A DNA stretch of 64,000 nt, from NCBI GenBank assembly GCA_026122225.1, contig JANEZZ010001871.1:1736001-1800000 (forward strand). Direction: 5' to 3'. A program made the translations under genes and the position numbers. Under the pieces are notes generated by a model. That model did not search any database, was not told the origin of the DNA, and saw only the letters and a list, made by a program, of their open reading frames with translations. This document shows, one piece after another, positions 52,553 through 63,430 of the stretch; the first letter of the stretch is position 1, and every line of letters begins with the position of its first letter. This DNA comes from Heloderma charlesbogerti (taxonomy: Eukaryota; Chordata; Lepidosauria; Squamata; Helodermatidae).

Positions 52553-53708
52553 CATACATTAATATAATAGGCATACGTTACAAGTCTCCTTAAAAATTAA
52601 AGGTTTTCCTCCATGTTTACAACTATGTTTTGAACATTCTAGCAGATCAGACACTAAAATAGCAAGCCTCATATGAGCTGCAATTCTATTCACACTTAAC
52701 TGGCAGTATGTCCCATTGAATGTAATGGGGCTTACTCCTGAGTAGACATGTACACAAGTCATTTTCATGTGCCTTTCTACAATAATTTAATTTGAATTTC
52801 CTTAATGTCTGTTAAATGCATTTAAATGCCATTAATTTTAATTTTTAAACCCTGATGGATCTTAATGGCAGAATGAAGCACATGTCTGGAACTTTTGCCC
52901 TTGAAAAAAAAAAGGAAGTTATTAACTTTGGCTGCCTGGATCATGTCCAAAATATACATGTGCCAGTATGAAAGCTGCAGTTCCATTACTTCTCCATACC
53001 ATAAAAGAGGCCTGTTAGACTGCTGGGAATAGGACATCTGGCAGGGTTCTTTATCCAGCACTGAAGGGTTGTTTTTATTTGTTTGTTTTCTGTATAGTTG
53101 TAGATGATATAAGCAGATACAAATTAGTGTGTAGGGTGACGAAAGTAACGTTCTCATTTTTATTCAGCGCAATTATTTTAGTTGCATGTATTATGGCTTG
53201 TATCCAAGGATTCCACTGTGAGAACAGAAGGCACTTTGAATTGTGTAGTGAGGGGTGGGGGTCACTAATTTCCACCTCCTATTTGCGGCCCCCCTCAAAG
53301 CTAGTCTAGAAGGTGCCCTCACCCTCTGAAGCTAGGTGTTTTTTTTTTTTGTAGGAAGAAAAGGCTTTAGATGGGGAATCCTGCTTTTTGCAGTGTTTCT
53401 GAACATGAACACTGTTGGGTTTTAGATGGCATTACTCCCTCTTATTAGAAAGGCAGTTTAGCAAGAGAAAAGCAAGGAAAAACAGAATGAGCTTTTACCA
53501 GCTCCACATCTACAGACAAGGCTATTTTAATAAGGAGACTACACTTTTTCCTTTAGTTAAGAAAGAAAACAGCTTTACTCATGAGTAATCTTGCATGTAA
53601 TACAGGCACAGCTTCCAGTTTCAAACAAGAGTTTATTCAGTCCATTTCTTTGTGTTCAGGCCGGAGAGAGAGCAATCACATCATGTGTGCTCCCAGAAAT
53701 GGAGGAAG
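52553..53708. other. Unique DNA with a short MITE fragment
   Basis: A fragment of the dispersed short MITE lies at 52678-52750 (GTCCCATTGAATGTAATGGG, CTTACTCCTGAGTAGACATG). The remainder is unrecognised. Confidence 0.4.
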
Positions 53709-53752
53709 GCAGAGAGAGAGAGAAAGAGAGAGAGAGAAAGAGAGAGAAGGCA
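53709..53752. repeat. (GA)n microsatellite
   Basis: AGAGAGAGAGAAAGAGAGAG and continuing. Reading frames through it are artefacts. Confidence 0.9.
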
Positions 53753-53984
53753 GGGGGAGCAGGAAGGAGGAAACAGGAAACCCCTGTAGGCTATAGAGTT
53801 CCAAAGGCTACCTATGCTCATGCATTAACTAGCTAAATGCCAAACTGTCCCCTTCCTTTAACTTGCAGACAGGGTTGCAATGTTCCCAACACATACAGAG
53901 TTTGCCCATACAACATGCTGAATGCGCATTGGGTGTGTACGGGCCTGCTACTGCAATCCTGCTCTCCCTTTATGTTCTTTCAGC

Positions 53985-54160
53985 CACTAAAGCTAACATA
54001 AAGTACATTGCGCTAGTACAAGAGACCTCTAGCATGACGTCAATAGCATTAGCTGGCGTGACAGGATTCCCACAAAACCCAGCACACCAGCTAACACTGT
54101 TGGCATTGTGCTAGAAGCCCCTGATGCTAACACAACATAATTTACATTCGTGTTCCTGTC
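53985..54160. mobile_element. Imperfect fold-back element
   Basis: AGCTAACATAAAGTACATTG and CATTAGCTGGCGTGAC on the left match the complement of GATGCTAACACAACATAATT and CACACCAGCTAACAC on the right. Translations of the two strands look alike for this reason. The centre lies near 54070. It may be an old MITE. Confidence 0.55.
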
Positions 54161-56477
54161 CGATGGGTTACTGCCTGTTGTATGAAAAGATAAAGGTAAA
54201 AAAAAAAAAGTAACTGAGTAGGAGAGCTGTTGAAAGATATGCCAGTTCCCCATGCAACTGAAATCTTCCTGTGCTGTTTTCCAGCTCCAGAGTATGGGAG
54301 AGTTCAGTGCTGTCCCTCAGCGATGGAAAATAATGGCAATAAAAGCATGGATCAGTACTTCTCTGTAAACATGAATTTGAAGGAGAAATATATCAGAGAA
54401 AATAGTAAAGAAGGATATTTACATAGTGATTTATGCTGACCTTCAGGATGGGAAAACATCGAACAAAATTTGAAGGGACAATATGCATTGTGTGTGGTTG
54501 CACACAGCAATTGCCTGGCAAAGAGCTAAGCCATTCCTGGGGAGCAAAACTTTCCTGTCATTATGAGGTAGCAGGATAAGGCAAATCTTTACAATTCCCC
54601 ATCCCCCATGCATATTCCCCAAATTTACCAGCTCATGTAGAAGTTTCAATGGGGCAGGCATGGGGGCAAATTGGGAGGAAGGCATGAGAAATTGGTATAA
54701 ATCCAACAGGAGTTTGTTGTGTTCATATGCCCTGACTTTTGCCTGGTTGTCCTACTCCTCAAGGCTGACTGAGGCATCTGGACCCTTTCCAGGTTCAGAA
54801 TTTATAATGCTTGAGAAGAAAATATAAGCCAAGAGTAACGGTGTGAGCTAGGGATAGGTTTTAGAAGGGACCGCCATTGGGGAGGGGATAGTCCCCACAT
54901 CCTACTTCGGAGGGTGTATATACATGTTCCCCTCACCCAATCACTTACCTCTTCTTGCACCCCTGTTGGCATATTCCAGAATACAAGCTAGGTCACGGTG
55001 CTTTGGCAAAGAGGCACATTAAAAATATAACAACTTCCCTTGACATGATTATATCTTATTCATTGGCCATTTGGCTTAGTAGTTGAATTTGAAGAGTGTG
55101 CTAATAATCAGTCTGTTGTTGTTAGGCAATGGATGAGGAGGGCACAGGAAGGTAAGGATAGGATATAGAAGCCTGGGGAGAGACTGTGGGGAGGAAAAAC
55201 AGAGAGCCATGATCCAGGGCACTGTATTGTTCAGGGCTGTCTCTGTTCCCCAGGGGTAAAATGCAGTAAATATGGATCCATCCCAGGGTAATCTTGTTTG
55301 TGATCCTAAATGGATGAAGCTTATATCTCCTAAGGAGTGCTGCTCCAGAGGTGGGAGGTTGTGGTGATGGAGGATGGTGTGTCTTTTCTGTCCCAGGCCC
55401 AGCAGCTAGCAATGCGGCCCAGTGCTGGGGGGAAAACATAAGGAAATCTTGCGATGGCTGGTAGTTCCGCTGGCTATCATGAGATTTCAATGCAAAAATC
55501 ATATCTTGTGAGGCGAAGTTTGGGCAGAACTACGTATATAAGGCCTTGCCCCTCATCATACCAGCTGGGTCAGCAGCACAGCCCACTCACACCCTCCCTT
55601 GATATACAGGGTTACCTCAGGTATGTGCTGGTCATCCAACTGGGGGGTCCAGGAAGAATTTTTTTCATGTTATCCAGATTGGCAAGGGGGTTGGCATGTT
55701 TTTCACCTTCCCTGGGGTATCTCCTTAAAGATGGAAATATAAGCAACAGTATTCTAGAAAATAATATAATCATCACAATGTTGGTGGGTATGGAATGGTG
55801 TGTATGTGTGTGTGTGGGGAACTGGGAACCACCCAGCAGGTTTTGGGCAACTGTTGACATGGGGAACCACACTGAACCTACTGAGGTTCCAGTTAGGGAC
55901 AGATCAGGAGGATAGGGGGCTCAGGTGTGAGTTGAATGTCTGGGGGCCAAAAGCGGTGTGGATAGCCTGACCACCCTCCAGAGTCCGGACAAACTAGAGC
56001 AATAAGTTCAGGGGACTCAAAGTGCCTCCTCTCAAGTCAAACTGTTTACTATGCCAGTAATTAAAAGTTGTGGCCAAGTTAAGACTGGTGTCTGCCTCTT
56101 CCTTCTTGAATGCAGTTAGCATTAGGTGAACTCCCTATGAATGGATTATTGACTGAATATGATGAACTTTTAAAATAATATATACAGCAACTTGCTGCAT
56201 AAGATATTTTAATCAACCGATTTTAATTGGTAAGTTGTACCGACGCTGACTACCGCTTCCTAGCTGTCCCTGTCCTTTCAATGTGTTCTTCATGTGATCA
56301 TGAAAGTAGGTCTGTATAATTCATAACCTGCCAAACCAAAGACAGCACACCAGCCTTGCACCATGCCTTGCCAGGTGTCCAGCAGCCAGCCAGCCACCCT
56401 GCTTCATTATTTTTGCAGGCCCAGGCAGGCAGCGAACAGGATGTTTACTGAGCTTCTGGTGGTTTCTCATAGATCAG
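54161..56477. other. Unique DNA
   Basis: No gene or repeat family is recognised. A short TG tract lies near 55799-55818. Frames up to 153 codons occur but have no homology that I recognise and overlap in opposite strands. Confidence 0.4.
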
Positions 56478-56612
56478 AACCTGTAGCCCCCCACATGCTG
56501 CTGGCCTGCAACTTCCATTATCCTTGACCATTGGCCATGTTAGCCAGGGCTGATGGGACTATGAGTCCAACAACATCTCAAAGGGCTGCATGTTCCCCAT
56601 TCCTGCCATAGA
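56478..56612. mobile_element. hAT-type fold-back MITE
   Basis: CTGTAGCCCCCCACATGCTG with CAACTTCCATTATCC on the left, and GGGCTGATGGGACTATGAGT with CCAACAACATCTCAAAGGGC on the right, are inverted arms of the common fold-back family. Confidence 0.65.
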
Positions 56613-57639
56613 TGGCCAGTGAGCTACGTTTGGTGGTTTGGCAGGTCACAGCTTGTGAAGGCACAGGGTCAGTCAAGGTTGTCTTGGTCAATACCTGCCT
56701 ATTTAGCCTTTGTCTTTTTTGAGTCGATCTTCTTCTCATCTTCTTTTACTTTTTTATATATTTTAAATATGTACAGCTTATGTTCTATATTTGTTTCTGC
56801 CAAATCCCTAGAATGGCCTAATATGCACTTTCTCTTAGAAAAAAGCCAACCTATTGTCTGAAATTATGTCACAACGCCTAAACCTGCAGAGGAATTTGGC
56901 TGCTATGTATTATGGAATCAGTGTTATCCCAAAAACAAATGGCCTGGTGGTACTTGAGTGCTTCTGTAGAATTAATTTGAACATTTCCATTTGCCTGCAT
57001 TATATACATAGCCTGAAAAGATGTGGATGATTTTTTAGCATGCTTGGGGAAAGAGGCTTTGTGGCTGAAATACCATGTATGCATGTGCATAGCTGCTACT
57101 TCACAAAAAAAGTTTCTTGAGAGAATGACACAAACAGCAGATGAGACAGTAAACTTCTATCTGGACAATAGCATTTCAGACTACAGGTGGAAGCTCATAC
57201 TGAATGCTCTGCTATCAGAAAACATTTCCTTGCACAGAGAAGACTAGCACGTCAGGGATATGTCTATGCTGGAAGCCTTTACCCTGACATACTAGTTTTC
57301 TGTGTGCAGTTATTATTCCCCGTCAGTATGTCATACGTAAAAATGGAGAAAGGGCACATCTGTATAATAGAATACACATTTTGGGGGTTAACAAGGATGA
57401 AATAAAAGGAACAAAGAGGACAAGAATGGGGATGAAGAGAGACAAGAGTAGATAGATAAGTGGGACAATAAGACATGTGAAAGTCAATACAAGAGGTATA
57501 AACAGGATAAGAAAAGAGGGATTCAATGTTGAGAACAGGCAAGTTTGGTGCTGATTTAGATAAGAACACAGATAGAAATGAGTTGATGGAAAGTGCTTCA
57601 CATGCTAATTTTGTGTTTGTTAGGCTGCTTTTAAAGGCA
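56613..57639. other. Unique AT-rich DNA
   Basis: Nothing recognised; the frames at 57279-57752 are low-complexity shadows. Confidence 0.4.
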
Positions 57640-57752
57640 CAGAGCATTGTGGTGAAGATGGTGGGAGGGACCCTTCTAAGACACCCTGAGCTCCTTTGGG
57701 GGGAAGGGTGGGATAAATGTAATAGATAAATAAAAATAACAAAAAATAACAA
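57640..57752 (+). mobile_element. L2-type SINE/LINE tail
   Basis: CACCCTGAGCTCCTTTGGGG, GAAGGGTGGGATAAATGTAA and TAGATAAATAAAAATAAC match the usual tail of L2-related SINEs. Confidence 0.6.
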
Positions 57753-57900
57753 TGCATAAATTAAATTCCCTTCTAAAAAACCACAATTAGAGGGATCATG
57801 GTGACCATCTATTCATTTTATAATGAAGAGAAATGGCTCATTCCCCCAAGCCTCTCCAAACACTTCATAGAATTGTGTTTCTCAATCATTATATGATTTA

Positions 57901-58308
57901 GGGTGCAATCCTATGGGGATAGGCAGCCACCTCCGAACTCAGAGGCGACCGCCTATCCAGTGCAGGGCAGGAGAAGCATGGAGGGGATTGTTCCCTCCGT
58001 GCTTCTCCTGCCCTGCATTTGTGGCTAGACAGCCAATTGTGGTTGTCTAGCTGTGGGAAGGCGGAGCGGGGGAGGAGGCTGCCGGATGACACGTAGGATG
58101 TGTTGTACCGGCATTTCCACCTTCCCCGCCCCAGAATGCACCCTGGAACGCCCCATTTTGGCTGCTCTGTGCTCCTCTTCTGAGCGTGGAGCACAGGGCT
58201 GTTCCACACTGCCTGCGAGGCAGCGCGGAAGGGGGGAAGGTTGGCTCCCGGAAGACCACATATCCTATGGCCGTCTAGCTGCTGACTAGCGGCCATAGGA
58301 TTGCTCCC
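57901..58308. mobile_element. GC-rich Harbinger-like MITE, copy 4
   Basis: 408 bp, flanked by TTA (57898-57900 and 58309-58311). Ends GGGTGCAATCCTATGG and the complement of GGCCATAGGATTGCTCCC. It is the cleanest copy, with no insertion. The long frames on both strands come from its GC-rich interior. Confidence 0.92.
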
Positions 58309-58311
58309 TTA

Positions 58312-59344
58312 TTTACTGAAATAGCTTTTAAATATCTGAAGAAATGGAAGATAGAATACTGAAACGAAAGCCATATCTTGCAAGTACTGTTGCTCCTTCC
58401 GCCTTCTTTTAATCTGAAGAAAGTTAAACAGAACTTGACTCTGAACATAGAGTTTTGCTTCTTAATATCAGCTTAAATGTAGGTAGCAGTAGCAAGGCTT
58501 TTTCCGCAGGCAAAATGCTTTACAATGAAGAAGATAACGGCTTCCACTGCAGTTCTCCAAATGCTGTTTCTTACAAATATATTGCATCCCACTGGCTTTA
58601 TGCAATAGCGAGAGATGGCAGCATTACTACTCCTAGTGGACTTGATTAATCACAGCAGAAAGTCTAATTCCAGGTGTCATATCCTGACAGATCTCTTATT
58701 ACACAGAGAGTAGGAGAAATTATATCTTTCATCACTCTTCAGGCAACATTATACCAAGTCTAAGACAAATTCATGAAACGGGGTCCATTCTTCATTGATG
58801 CACACTATATAATGAAAGAATTTTATATTTAATTTCAGAAATTGTACAGATAGGTCTTACCACTTTATAAGTTTAATTTGCAGGCTTATAAAGTGAATGT
58901 CTTTCCTGTTCCATCTTGGTAATGAACTTGTTCAACCTTGTTTTGCTGGTCACCGATACTACAAGGATTTAGGTGTATCAGGAATGACATGGAGTATGGC
59001 ACATAGTCTGCTACAGTATGAAGGATGTTGAAGTCTGGAGTTACAATGCATGGATCAGGCGCAATCATAATCTTACTTTACTAGTGTATGGCTAAATACA
59101 ACACTTTGGTAAACAATGAATTGGTTCAATAACAGATGCTCTTTCATCTTCTGTCTCTCATTCTCTAAAATCCACACAGCTACAAATGTATGGATATTTC
59201 ATTTACATAGGGGTGGTTCACACATGTAGCAAACCCAGCTTGATTACCGCTATGAAAACATGGGGCTCAAACTGCTGCATTCACATGGATAGTCTATCCA
59301 CAAAGAGCACCAAAATACAGGGCTTACCTTTGCAGAAGCCATGA
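58312..59344. other. Unique AT-rich DNA
   Basis: Long repeat-free tract. Stretches such as 58540-58680 look like possible conserved noncoding sequence. No gene is recognised. Confidence 0.4.
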
Positions 59345-59481
59345 CGCTTCTTCTTCTTAGAGGAGGGGCCATGACCCAGTGGGAATGCACATGCAATGCA
59401 TGCAGAAGTTCCCAGGTCAGTCCCTGGCATCTCCAGGTACAAGGATGAAGGATCAGGGGATGGAGGGCTGCTGCCAGTCGA
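59345..59481 (+). mobile_element. tRNA-derived SINE, interrupted
   Basis: CCAGTGGGAATGCACATGCA, GCAGAAGTTCCCAGGTCAGT and CCCTGGCATCTCCAGGTA, then GGGCTGCTGCCAGTCGA. It stops abruptly at a TAGGGATGTC terminus. Confidence 0.7.
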
Positions 59482-59482
59482 T

Positions 59483-60172
59483 TAGGGATGTCGGGGGAAT
59501 CCATTTGGGGCATAGAGCTTGGAGAGTTTTTGCGATCTCGGCCCTCCAGACACTGGCTTGTGTGATGAGTCAGGCCAGCTTGCAGTTTTCCACTTTTTTT
59601 GATTTGCGCAAATTGCGATTATATTATATTTTGATCGGTGCAAATTGTGTAAATATTTATAGAAATCACAATTTGTGCAAAATCGCAGCTGTAAATTGCA
59701 CAATTTGTGCAAAGACCATTCATGCCTCTCCCTTCTTTAGAAGGTGGGGAGGGCACCCAGTTGGAGGCTGGCTTCTGCCTCTGCTCACACCTTTATGGGT
59801 TCCTTGCCTGCGAGGAACCCATGAAGGTTTGAGTCAGGCGGCGGAGGCAGGAGTCACCCTCCAACTGTGCTTTCTCCCTTTCTTGGAAGGAGGGGAGGAT
59901 GCCTGGTTGGAGGTCGATGCCTGACAATGAGAGCAGGCTGTTGCTGCCAGCTCCTAGGCCCTCTGGACGCACACCAGCAGCCGCCTTGTTCTGGAGAGTG
60001 GTGGGAGCCATTTGCCCATTTCCCCCTGTTTTTGCACTGTGGCTATGCCCGTGAGTGGCAGATCTGTGATTTTTCTGGTTCAGTCTGTGGAGGCAGATAT
60101 GCCTGTGATATGTTGGTGGTTTGGGGGATTTACTCTGCAAAAATCATATGAAATCAATGAGGATCCCATTTT
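59483..60172 (+). mobile_element. hAT-like element, left end only clear
   Basis: TAGGGATGTCGGGGGAATCC opens the element immediately after the broken SINE. Near 59600-59715 are interleaved inverted repeats (GCGCAAATTGCGATTATATT, AATCACAATTTGTGCAAAAT). I could not identify the right terminus or a duplication, partly because another hAT MITE follows at 60181. Confidence 0.45.
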
Positions 60173-60180
60173 GATTTGAT

Positions 60181-60810
60181 TAGGGATGTTAGAGAATTCT
60201 GCCACAGATCCCAGGGGGGCTGAATTCCAATGAATTCAGCCCCCTGGAATCCGTGGCGGAACGGAGTCCCCTGCCCCTCCACCCCGTGAAAGCCCCGCGA
60301 AACGGAGCCTACCTGGCTGCGGCTCTGGCTGTGGCTTTGGCTCCGGCAGCGGCAGCTGCCGGGTTGCTGTGGCCGCAAATGGCGGCCATCGTAGTGGCCA
60401 CCATTTCCGCCTTATGCCAGCCCTGTGATAGGCTACATATATATTTACGTAGCCTATCACGGCTAAAGCGAGAGCGCAAATGGTGTAGGGTCCCTGCTTT
60501 AGCCATGATAGGCTACGTAAATATTTACGTAGCCTATTACGGGCCACCATAGGGACGCAAATGGTGTCCCCTACTCAGGGTGCCATTTGTGTCCGCACCA
60601 GCCCAGCAGCAGCTGGAAGCCCCGCTGTGGGTTGGCCCGGCTGGCAGCTCTGCGGCCTGGCTGTGGAATGGAGCTGGCCAGGCAGGATTCCGGGGGGGGA
60701 GGAACAGATCACCTCCCCCCCCGTCGAGGATTCTGGGGGGAGGAATGGATCGCCTCGCCCCACCTGCGGAACCCGGCGGAGCCAGGTAAGCGGGGATTTG
60801 TAAACCCCTA
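60181..60810 (+). mobile_element. Serial-palindrome hAT MITE, copy 7
   Basis: 630 bp from TAGGGATGTTAGAGAATTCT to GGATTTGTAAACCCCTA. Flanks GATTTGAT and GATTTTAT agree at 7 of 8. There are two hairpin modules, near 60424-60463 and 60503-60545, fewer than in copies 1 and 5. The subterminal hairpin GCTGAATTCCAATGAATTCAGC is present. Donor-like sites are CCAGGTAGGC on minus (60307-60316) and CCAGGTAAGC on plus (60782-60791). Confidence 0.9.
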
Positions 60811-63196
60811 GATTTTATGCATCCTCATTTTACCCAGTCCCCATAGCACACACTTTCTTCTCAGCTTCATTCTGCCAAAGGAGAGTAGGAAGGGTTAAGG
60901 CTTCCTCTGCCATGCCTAGCAGAAACTGGGCCAGTTACTCACAGTGGCTAGGACTGGAGTGGAGAGAGAAATGCCATGGAGCTTCCCTCTCAGCTTCCAT
61001 CCCATCCCGCTGCTGCCACTGCTGCTGCCGCCACCATCATTGCGCACAATGGCAAATTGTCAGGGCAGTGGGAGACTGCTCAATTATCAGGCATTTTGCA
61101 CACCCCAATGGATCATCTTGCACCACCCCGGGGTGTGTGCACCCCACTTTGGAGGCCACTGGTCGAGCCAAATATCATTCAGACAGGCCTCTCCTTTCCA
61201 GTAACACCACCTCTCTCACAATGAGCAACCGGAGGCTGACTCACAGCAAAGCTCCCTCCCTCCTCCTCCTCCTCCTCCTCTCCCCTTCCCCCGCCTCTCC
61301 TGGTGGCCGGACCTCTCTCAAATTGATACATTTGGTGCCTCCGTATCCTCTCACCTCCTCTCCCTCCGCTTCCTCCTACCCCTCTGTGTGATCTTTCAGA
61401 AGTTGATACATTTTTGGAGACAGCCTGGCTGTCTAGGCTGCTCAGAAGGCATAAGAAGAGCTCTGAATAGATGAGGTGGACGAGGTGCTTCATAGAGGAG
61501 CGGCTCGGCTTTGGAGCACCTCAGTGCTGCTCTGATCTGCTTCGTATCACGACGAGACACCTCCGAATCAGCCCATTTCACCTCGTCATTCGGGCTTCGT
61601 ACTGAGGCGATGCACAGCCGTATAATTTTCCCTAATATTTGCATTTTTGTACACATTTTTTGATGGGAGAACTTCATTACAACATTTGGAAATGTGCAAA
61701 TCTTGAAGGATAACTGAGTTATACTTTGCATAGTGGTTCAAAAGTACAAAATTAGATAAGTTCGCATTAAAATGCAAACTGAATGAGTCTCCCCCCTACC
61801 GCTTCCCTCAGTCCAACTCCCTCAACTGAATCTAACTGATTCTAGCTGCCTTAGAATGCTGCTGTTATGAACAGATAGCTCCTATTCAACATTCCAGGCA
61901 TTTCACCACTATCAGGACTATTTCTAAAAACTGCCTTGCATACTATTGGGGGAGTGCAGGAGGCATCCCAAAGACTCCAAGATGCTAATTCTTTCAGAAG
62001 TAGAATATGTAGGCAGATGAGCTTGCTTGCCTTATCATAGTGGCGCAGGTACTGATGTTGCAGGTTACCTGTGGTTGGTTAATTCTTTTTTTCTCCCTTA
62101 TGACACTGTTACCTGGATGGCTAATGAAGATAATTATTTTTTGTCTTTGTGATCACCTACTGTTACCAACTCTCTAAAGAATGCTACATAATTAGGATAA
62201 CGTTTGTCAACATGCAACACGTCTTAGAAAATGCAAGAGATGATTATCAGTGAACCAACCACCTGCAAGTATCATTTAAAAACAGATGGTGCAGGAAAAG
62301 AATTCGCCTAAATGTGGCAGCTATGACATAATCCTGGGAAATGTTCCCAGCTGTTTGATGATAAAAAATGCTCATGACCCCAGCTGTTTATGAGTTCCTG
62401 TTTTGCTGTGATCTCAGGTATGAAGGTGTAATTGTCAGTTTCTGAAGGTGCTTTCATTGCCACACATGTCTGGCTATTAAAATAGCCCGTTTGGCTCATA
62501 TTGCATAACCTTGATCATTTATTGCATTTGCCTCATTTGCTGAATAGCTAAGCTGCCAGCCTGGCTGGCAGAGGGAAATCAGTAGTATGGGTTTTTTTTT
62601 AGGAGCAGGGAATTGCATACTTCTTGTATCGTTCTAGGTGTTAACATATTGTGGAGGGACTTGACCTCTTTCAGCACAAGGGCTGAATTGAGTTTGGAAG
62701 AGGCTCTTGGGGGCTGCATTTCACCAAAGGCAAAATGGGGTGGGGCCAAAGGGGACAGGGCCAAAATTCCAAAAATATCAGCATATTTTAAAGCTGTTCC
62801 TGCCAGTAACTCAGCCTTAGGGGAGGCATCCCAGCCTTTCAGAATGGGAAAAAATGTGCAAAAGCCAGGAAACTGCCAAGCAATCAGTGGTTGGAGGAAA
62901 GGGGGTGGGACCAGGAGAAGTGGGCAGAGCCATCCAGGGAATCCCAAAGGGCCAGATTGGAAATCCCGGAGGGCTGGATTTGGCCCACAGGCCTGAGATT
63001 CTGCATCCCCATTACAGTGGTAAGTGTCAGGGACTGGGAGTCCTGTTGAAGCCACAGAAGTTATGTCAGCCTGGTACTGGAGGGAAGCAGATTAACACAG
63101 CATTGGGTCCCTTCTCTTGCTGCTACCAGGCCCACCGTTGTTCACGGCTCTGAGCTAACATAAAGCCCTTCCTCATGTGCCTCGTGTGGTCTCAGA
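60811..63196. other. Mostly unique DNA
   Basis: A pyrimidine-rich tract with CTCCTCCTCCTCCTC lies near 61256-61290 and explains the long frames at 60912-61493. The part 62040-62570 is AT-rich and repeat-free, a further conserved-noncoding candidate. No gene is recognised. Confidence 0.4.
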
Positions 63197-63430
63197 GGCC
63201 AGATCTACACCTCGTGTCATGTCATTATGATCCCATCATGGTAACTCTATATCCCCCTTGTGCATTTTTACCTAATAGGTCACACAATGACATTTGTTGC
63301 AGTATATTGGATAATGTGGAATAAAAAGCAGGAAATAACACTACGATAGCAGTATATTGAATGTGTCATGTGCCCCAACAGTTATCAGTGCACTTCAATA
63401 CTGCTATAAAGCAGTAGTGTAGATCTAGCC
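63197..63430. mobile_element. Fold-back MITE (GGCCAGATCTACAC ends)
   Basis: GGCCAGATCTACACCTCG on the left and the complement of TAGTGTAGATCTAGCC on the right are inverted termini. Inner stretches (CAGTATATTG, CAACAGTTATCAGTGCA) partly resemble the GGCTGAATCTACAC fold-backs. Length 234 bp. Confidence 0.6.

Noticed and set aside
60912..61391. A 159-codon serine-rich frame
   Set aside because: It is produced by a CTCCTC-type pyrimidine tract, with no homology and equal-length frames in other phases.
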